Assembly (NCBI GenBank): GCA_003833135.1
Contig: QZLH01002496.1
Coordinates: forward strand, 1 to 12,971
Reading direction: 5' to 3'
From: Oehlia diaphana
Taxonomy: Eukaryota > Glomeromycota > Glomeromycetes > Glomerales > Glomeraceae
DNA length: 12,971 nt
Shown here: piece by piece, positions 9,188 to 12,971 of the stretch
How the letters are laid out: the number at the start of each line of letters is the position of its first letter
Numbering within the stretch: the stretch's first letter is position 1
Notes under the pieces: model-generated
The model's database searches: none
Told to the model about the DNA's origin: nothing
What the model saw: only the letters and a program-made list of their open reading frames with translations
Position numbers and translations under genes: made by a program

Positions 9188-9366
9188 GAACTGAAAGAAC
9201 TAAAATATCTAAAAATAATGAAATAAATTAGTGAAAAATGAAATATGAAACAGAAACAAAATAAAAAAAGAAATAAAAATGAGTAAGAAACGAAACATAA
9301 AGTGAAAAATAACTGAACCTTAATTTCAGAACCAGAAGGACTAAAGGACCTAAAAATAATGAAATA
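9188..9366. repeat. 38-bp direct repeats 141 bp apart
   Basis: Segments 9188-9225 and 9329-9366 match at 31 of 38 positions, both ending TAAAAATAATGAAATA. They flank further A/G-rich sequence, so the 141-bp period may be a higher-order tandem repeat continuing the minisatellite region. Confidence 0.6.
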
Positions 9367-9865
9367 GAGTCCCTATAAAAAAATTGGATACGTTTTTTAT
9401 AAAGTTTTTATATGATTTTTTTTCCTTAGAAATAACGTATCTTAATAGGATACGGAAAAATGCACAATTCCGTATCACTAAAAATATGGTTTGGATACAG
9501 AATTTGCACGGGATTCATATGGAATTTACATGATTTGATCACTAATTTTATCACGAAATTTACACGATTTGGTCACTGAATTTACTATTTATATTGCAGT
9601 TTACTATAATTGTATTTACATAAATCTAATTTTACTTTATTAAATTAAATAAAATATAAAAAATAAACAAAATACAAATACATTATGAAAATTCTCTCCT
9701 TATTAAAACCACCTATTGCAACCAAAATTATCTATAAGTTCAGGCTCATTTGGAGTTAAATAACCTAAAAAAACAAAAAAAAAAAGAAACATAAAAATGT
9801 CTAACTTAATTAGAAACAAAAATCCTCCTCATATAGTATCTGCAATTGTCCAAGTCACCAAAGGT
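9367..9865. other. Non-coding region with short repeats
   Basis: No gene is seen. The stretch includes the GATACGGAA hairpin, a 34-bp-period repeat of AATTTACA(C/T)GATTTG at about 9523 and 9557, and a poly-A stretch near 9770-9790 that leads into the Lys-rich open frame at 9797-10018, which I do not accept as a gene. Confidence 0.45.
9436..9476. repeat. Overlapping GTATC/GATAC hairpins
   Basis: GATACGGAA at 9449-9457 pairs perfectly with TTCCGTATC at 9468-9476 (9-bp stem, 10-nt loop). The same GATACG (9449-9454) can instead pair with CGTATC at 9436-9441, so two mutually exclusive stems share one arm. GGATAC words also lie at about 9386 and 9493. Confidence 0.6.
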
Positions 9866-10120
9866 CTGACCTACATAAAGAAAAGAATTATGAAGCATCT
9901 GATGAAAAAGAAACCAAAACAACAAAATAAATCCAAAACTGACCTACAAAAAAAAAAGATTCTAGCAACAAAATTGAAACAACCTACAAAAAAAAAAGAA
10001 TCTGAACCTAAAATTTGAACTGACCTAAAAAAGAAAAAAATCCTGAACCATCCTACAAAAAGGAAAGGACTCCCAAACTGATCTAAAAAAGAAACTGAAT
10101 CTTCTTACAAAAAAATCTGC
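9866..10120. repeat. Degenerate CCTACAAAAA array
   Basis: The motif CTGACCTACAAAAAAAA and variants recurs at about 9866, 9938, 9980, 10020, 10050, 10078 and 10102, with spacings of roughly 22-73 bp. It is a degenerate minisatellite with A-run length variation. The 73-codon plus-strand frame at 9797-10018 is largely a translation of this array (Lys-rich), without recognisable domain or start context. Confidence 0.6.
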
Positions 10121-10193
10121 TGGCCTATGAAATAAATAAAGGGATAAATAAAATAAAAATAAAGGGAATAAAGAATAAATCAAAAAAAAAAAA

Positions 10194-10480
10194 ATATTTT
10201 TTTAAAAGGGTAACGAAGTTAGGAAAGTTAAAAAAAATTTTTTTTTAAAGGAAGGATGTCAAAGTTAGAAAAATAAAAAATTTTTTTATAAAGAGGAAAT
10301 AGAAATAGAAAGAAGAATTTTTTTTTTTTAAAAAAAAAGAGTGGAAATAAAAGAAAAAATTTTTTTTTAAAGGAGGGAGATGAAAAAAAAAATTTTTTTA
10401 AAGTGAGACACGAAAAAAAATATTTATTTTAAAAGGGGGGTGACGAAAAAAAGAAAAAAAATTTAGAATAAATAAAAAAA
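10194..10480. repeat. Array of A-tract/T-tract blocks
   Basis: About seven blocks of 31-45 bp each run A-tract, T-tract, AAAGG, then a purine-rich stretch (for example AAAAATTTTTTT followed by AAAGGAGGGAGA). Phased A/T tracts of this sort are expected to be curved or stiff and to exclude nucleosomes. No coding potential is seen. Confidence 0.6.
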
Positions 10481-10556
10481 TAAGACAAGAGAAAAGAGAA
10501 AGGAAAGGAAAGACAGAAAGGAAGATCAGAAGATCAAACTTATCAAAGTAAGGGTT

Positions 10557-10581
10557 TATATTTATTTTATTTTATTTTATT
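10557..10581. repeat. ATTTT pentanucleotide microsatellite
   Basis: TATTT/TTTTA units repeat about four to five times directly after a polypurine stretch at about 10480-10540 (GAAAAGAGAAAGGAAAGG). Confidence 0.75.
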
Positions 10582-10937
10582 TAAGAGAGGAGTAACCAAA
10601 AAGAAAATTTACATAATAGGAATATACAACTACAAGTAGTGAATAATTACACTATTAAGATATTGTGATTATTAATCCCATTTCTAGGACCTCACCCTCT
10701 GGGAAGAACTACTCTAACAGTAAAACTACGCTACTGATAAAGACCAAAAAAGCAATCTAAACGATCCGTATTTTTCTTTCAACCATCCGGTTGCCATCTG
10801 TAAATACTGTTATAGATGGAATAGTTCACACTATTTGTTATTGTACTGATTGTTAGATATAAATGTTAAGTAAATGTAATTATCGTGTTGATAATATTAT
10901 ATATATGTTAATTAGTAAAAATAATTAATCAGCAAAG

Positions 10938-10952
10938 ATGGGAGAACTATCT
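10938..10952 (+). repeat. Left copy of 15-bp inverted repeat
   Basis: ATGGGAGAACTATCT here is matched exactly, inverted, at 12438-12452. The two copies point towards each other and enclose the unrecognised minus-strand gene. Beyond the 15 bp the sequences diverge. No clear target-site duplication is visible, so a terminal inverted repeat is only one reading; a duplicated 5' gene segment is another, since both copies begin ATG GGA GAA CTA TCT. Confidence 0.55.
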
Positions 10953-11063
10953 ATTGCAGGTCAGCTCTTTTTAGTAACTTTCAATGTAGCCGAAGAGTGG
11001 TTAGGTGATAAGTCTCATTTATTTAAACAAAAATCTGAATACTCTGATTCATATGATATATGA
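10938..11063 (+). CDS. Small open frame of unknown function (41 aa)
   Basis: ATG at 10938 to TGA at 11061-11063 reads MGELSIAGQLFLVTF, then NVAEEWLGDKSHLF, then KQKSEYSDSYDI. Its composition is balanced rather than Asn/Lys/Phe-dominated, unlike chance frames in this DNA, and the minus strand of the same stretch is interrupted by stops. I recognise no family. It may be a first exon (a possible donor is not obvious) or a fragment. The first five codons coincide with the 15-bp inverted repeat. Confidence 0.25.
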   Translation: MGELSIAGQLFLVTFNVAEEWLGDKSHLFKQKSEYSDSYDI

Positions 11064-11274
11064 TATTGTGAGTTAATGTCCATTTTATATTTCGATTTCT
11101 TTTTTGTACGTGAAAAATTGAAATTGTCCATCGTGAACGACTTATGAGGTCATTTCTTGATTTTGTGGTGTTTATGCTTCTGAAGGATTGTGTTTGTTAG
11201 ATTAGAAGTAGACGTACTCACCTGTTCGGGTTCGTAGGTAGTAGGTATGATTATATCCTTAATATTTTCATTCA

Positions 11275-12117
11275 TCAGAGTATCGTCCTCTGATGGTCAG
11301 ATGGTGGTTCTAACATGTATGCTGGTATTCTCATCCTCTTCTTTTTATTTTCCTCTTTTTCTTTTTTATTTTTCTTATTACATAATTCTAGGAGTGTTTT
11401 CCCTAGCTCCTCTGGTGGTAATTGTGAATGAACTGGTATGTTGAAATCATATTCTATTCTATCCTAGTATGAATTCACTCTATCGTTGATTGGTTTATAT
11501 TTAAGGTGATGTATCATTCGTTGAACATTTAAGTACAAAATAAAAATTTATTCTTCACACTGGCATTATAGAGTGTCATTGCATCTCTTTTAACATCCAG
11601 TGATCTTAAGTTGCAGACTCTATTAAGTGCACTAGTAAATCTAGCTTTTTGTTTACATTGAGTAGCCATATTGCCTTCATGTTTTTTCTTAAAATCTGAG
11701 TATTTTTTTTGATACATGGGAGTCCCTGGATGATCTTCTACATATTTTGGACTATTAGCGATGATTTTAGACGTATATTCTATACCTAACCGGTTCGAAT
11801 AAACCCATCGTATTTTTTGTGAGTTCCAATCATTAAAAGTGTGATTTGCATGTATAGCTTTAGAATTAATTTTTCTTCAATTTCCTTATGATGATGATGC
11901 TGGTCAGACTGCGTCCGTCTTCTAAAGAAGTTCTTTTGATGTTTGCCGCAAGCTTGTCAATTTTTCGACATAACGAACGGGCTAGAGCGTTTGCATAATG
12001 TAATGTCTGTTGAGTTTTTTTCAATACATGCTCTATCGCATGAAATGTAGATACCAAAATGAAAACGATATCGTTTATAAGTAAAATTAAAAAAGTGCAC
12101 ATTGTTGTATTTTTCAT
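11275..12117 (-). CDS. Unrecognised gene, three-exon model (231 aa)
   Basis: Proposed exons on the minus strand are 12117-11910, 11857-11559 and 11463-11275; introns of 52 and 95 nt begin GT and end AG, and the 696 nt join without a stop. I know no family for it. Exon 1 starts MKNTTMCTFLILLIND with a hydrophobic stretch at about residues 7-24, then a helical basic region (VLKKTQQTLHYANALARSL). Exon 2 lies in a 115-codon stop-free stretch, unlikely by chance in this composition, with HTFNDWNSQKIRWVYSNRL and SPKYVEDHPGTPMYQKK. Exon 3 carries PVHSQLPPEELGKTLL, a Lys/Glu-rich tract and RIPAYMLEPPSDHQRTIL. After the stop, the next frame stays readable (MNENIKDIIIPTTYEPEQ) up to a GTGAGT donor at 11221, so the true gene may extend to 11150 or be frameshifted. 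Splice sites are my choice and unproven. G/C is slightly higher than in neighbours. Confidence 0.4.
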
Positions 12118-12125
12118 GGTCTCAT

Positions 12126-12154
12126 TATAGACACGTGACTTTATAAAGTCTATA
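12126..12154 (-). promoter_or_regulatory. Nested palindromes with TATA and E-box before the minus-strand gene
   Basis: TATAGAC (12126-12132) pairs with GTCTATA (12148-12154); inside lies the perfect 14-bp palindrome GACTTTATAAAGTC (12137-12150), containing TTTATAAA, and CACGTG (12132-12137), an E-box. The block sits 9-37 bp before the ATG at 12117 on the minus strand. Position and content fit a core promoter, though the TATA box would be unusually close to the start codon. Confidence 0.35.
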
Positions 12155-12437
12155 CGTTTCAGTAATTTCTGACGTATTAGATTAAAGTATTTTTGTTAAA
12201 TACATTTTGGCAGAACTTTCTGTATGAAAAAAAAATGTGTGAGCATTTTACTTATTTGGTATTTGTGATTCGATATTCAACTTGTGAAAATATGTCGACT
12301 TGGTTCCGTTGTCGCCCCCGTCTGCCACCCGTGGACAGCAAGTGAAACTCTTCCTCTCTTTCATTAAATTCTTTATTATGCGCTTGGTTTAGATTTTGTT
12401 ATATTCTCTTATTTCTTTTATTTCTTCTTACAAACTA
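12155..12437. other. Non-coding stretch with a local G/C-rich patch
   Basis: No gene is seen. The stretch contains the G/C-rich hairpin patch at about 12302-12345, which stands out sharply from the A/T-rich surroundings. Confidence 0.4.
12322..12338. repeat. Bulged hairpin in G/C-rich patch
   Basis: CTGCCAC (12322-12328) pairs with GTGG and CAG (12331-12334 and 12336-12338) with one bulged A and a 2-nt loop. It follows GTCGCCCCCG. On the minus strand a TGG lies at the centre (TGGCAGACGGGGG), which recalls retrotransposon primer-binding sites, but no LTR pair was found. Confidence 0.35.
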
Positions 12438-12452
12438 AGATAGTTCTCCCAT
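12438..12452 (-). repeat. Right copy of 15-bp inverted repeat
   Basis: AGATAGTTCTCCCAT is the exact reverse complement of 10938-10952, 1,485 bp away. Read on the minus strand it gives ATG GGA GAA CTA TCT and then TAG, so this copy does not continue an open frame. Confidence 0.55.
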
Positions 12453-12577
12453 ATCTTATGTTTCTAAAATATTATTTTCAAACTTGGATAGTTTCTTTTA
12501 TGATATTTTCTGAACTTGCATCATTTTTATTATTTTAATTATTTTAATAACTGAAATCATTAATTATTAATCGTTTT

Positions 12578-12597
12578 TCATAGTGAAACCACTATGA
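12578..12597. repeat. Perfect 8-bp hairpin TCATAGTG/CACTATGA
   Basis: The stem TCATAGTG (12578-12585) and CACTATGA (12590-12597) is perfect, with loop AAAC. Confidence 0.6.
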
Positions 12598-12697
12598 TAA
12601 CTCCTTATTAATATTAATTTCATTCAATATTTTATTATTTTTGTCTTGTTGAGCAAAAGCTATCGAGACCAAAGTCAAAACTCGGCCTTTTTATACA

Positions 12698-12716
12698 TTT
12701 TAGTGTTTCACTAAAA
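12698..12716. repeat. Perfect 8-bp hairpin TTTTAGTG/CACTAAAA
   Basis: The stem TTTTAGTG (12698-12705) and CACTAAAA (12709-12716) is perfect, with loop TTT. It shares TAGTG/CACTA with the hairpin 100 bp to the left, so the two look related. Confidence 0.6.
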
Positions 12717-12736
12717 CTATTGTAATACTATAAATT

Positions 12737-12766
12737 ATTCTACAATATTCTACAATATTCTACAAT
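12737..12766. repeat. 10-bp tandem repeat ATTCTACAAT x3
   Basis: Three exact copies of ATTCTACAAT stand head to tail, followed by a looser array of ACTATAAATAA-like units to about 12865. Confidence 0.85.
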
Positions 12767-12971
12767 AATAAACTATTTATAAATAAACTAATAATAACTA
12801 GACTATAAATAATTAAACTATAAATAACTAAGCTATAAATATAAATAACTAATTATAAATAAATTTTGTGTAACCATAATACTATTTCCTCCAATTATTC
12901 CGGTTAAATATTCTTTTATCGGTTAAATAATTATCCTTATTCCGTTCGGTCCTTAATTCATCCGGTCACGT

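Larger units (their letters stand above)
10582..11149. other. Sparse region, one small open frame
   Basis: The composition becomes less simple here than in the repeat block to the left. The only item I can point to is the 41-codon plus-strand frame at 10938-11063 next to the left copy of the 15-bp inverted repeat. No RNA gene or recognised domain is seen. Confidence 0.4.
12453..12971. other. A+T-rich region with hairpins and short tandem repeats
   Basis: No gene is seen to the window's right edge. Besides the two hairpins and the 10-bp tandem repeat, there is a loose ACTATAAATAA-type array at about 12768-12865 and a 10-bp direct repeat CGGTTAAATA at 12901-12910 and 12920-12929. Confidence 0.45.

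Noticed and set aside
9797..10018. 73-codon Lys-rich plus-strand frame
   Set aside because: Mostly translated A-runs of the CCTACAAAAA array; no domain, and composition explains it.
11247..11444. 65-codon plus-strand frame with hydrophobic stretches
   Set aside because: Antisense to the Lys/Glu-rich exon 3 of the minus-strand gene; its Phe-rich part is the complement of A-rich codons.
12302..12345. tRNA gene or LTR primer-binding site
   Set aside because: No cloverleaf can be drawn and no direct long terminal repeats were found on either side; kept only as a G/C-rich hairpin.

Overview
This window looks like nuclear DNA of an arbuscular mycorrhizal fungus close to Rhizophagus irregularis (Glomeromycotina). 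The grounds are: very high A+T with long homopolymer runs; short GT-AG introns of 66-82 nt in the best-resolved gene; and two gene families that are greatly expanded in those genomes, BTB-BACK-TLDc proteins and tyrosine-kinase-like kinases joined to Sel1-like repeats. The species call is inference from family recognition; no search was run.

Layout. 1-1369: A+T-rich intergenic DNA with one G/C hairpin near the left edge. 1370-2879 (+): a BTB-BACK-TLDc gene that is recognisable end to end but broken by a missing start codon, a frame break at the start of exon 2, a TAG just before the TLDc domain and a one-base frameshift near the C-terminus. 2880-4161: spacer with degraded repeats, then a TATA box. 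4162-6780 (+): an intact five-exon gene of 776 codons encoding a protein kinase followed by ten Sel1-like repeats of exactly 108 bp each. This is the best gene in the window. 7742-8007: a non-autonomous DNA transposon (MITE) with 33-bp terminal inverted repeats and TTA target duplications, not explained by any gene. 8815-10581: a long run of simple and minisatellite-like repeats (a 20-bp purine-rich unit, a CCTACAAAAA-type array, an A-tract/T-tract array, and an ATTTT microsatellite). 10938-12452: a 1.5-kb segment bounded by a perfect 15-bp inverted repeat and holding an unrecognised gene on the minus strand, modelled here as three exons encoding 231 aa. 12453-12971: A+T-rich DNA with two matched hairpins and short tandem repeats.

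The genes do not form a pathway. The kinase-Sel1 gene reads as a signalling protein with a built-in protein-interaction solenoid. The BTB gene reads as a dead or dying member of a large family. The rest is mostly repeat-driven accessory DNA. The least explained parts are the minus-strand gene at 11275-12117, its inverted-repeat frame, and the MITE.
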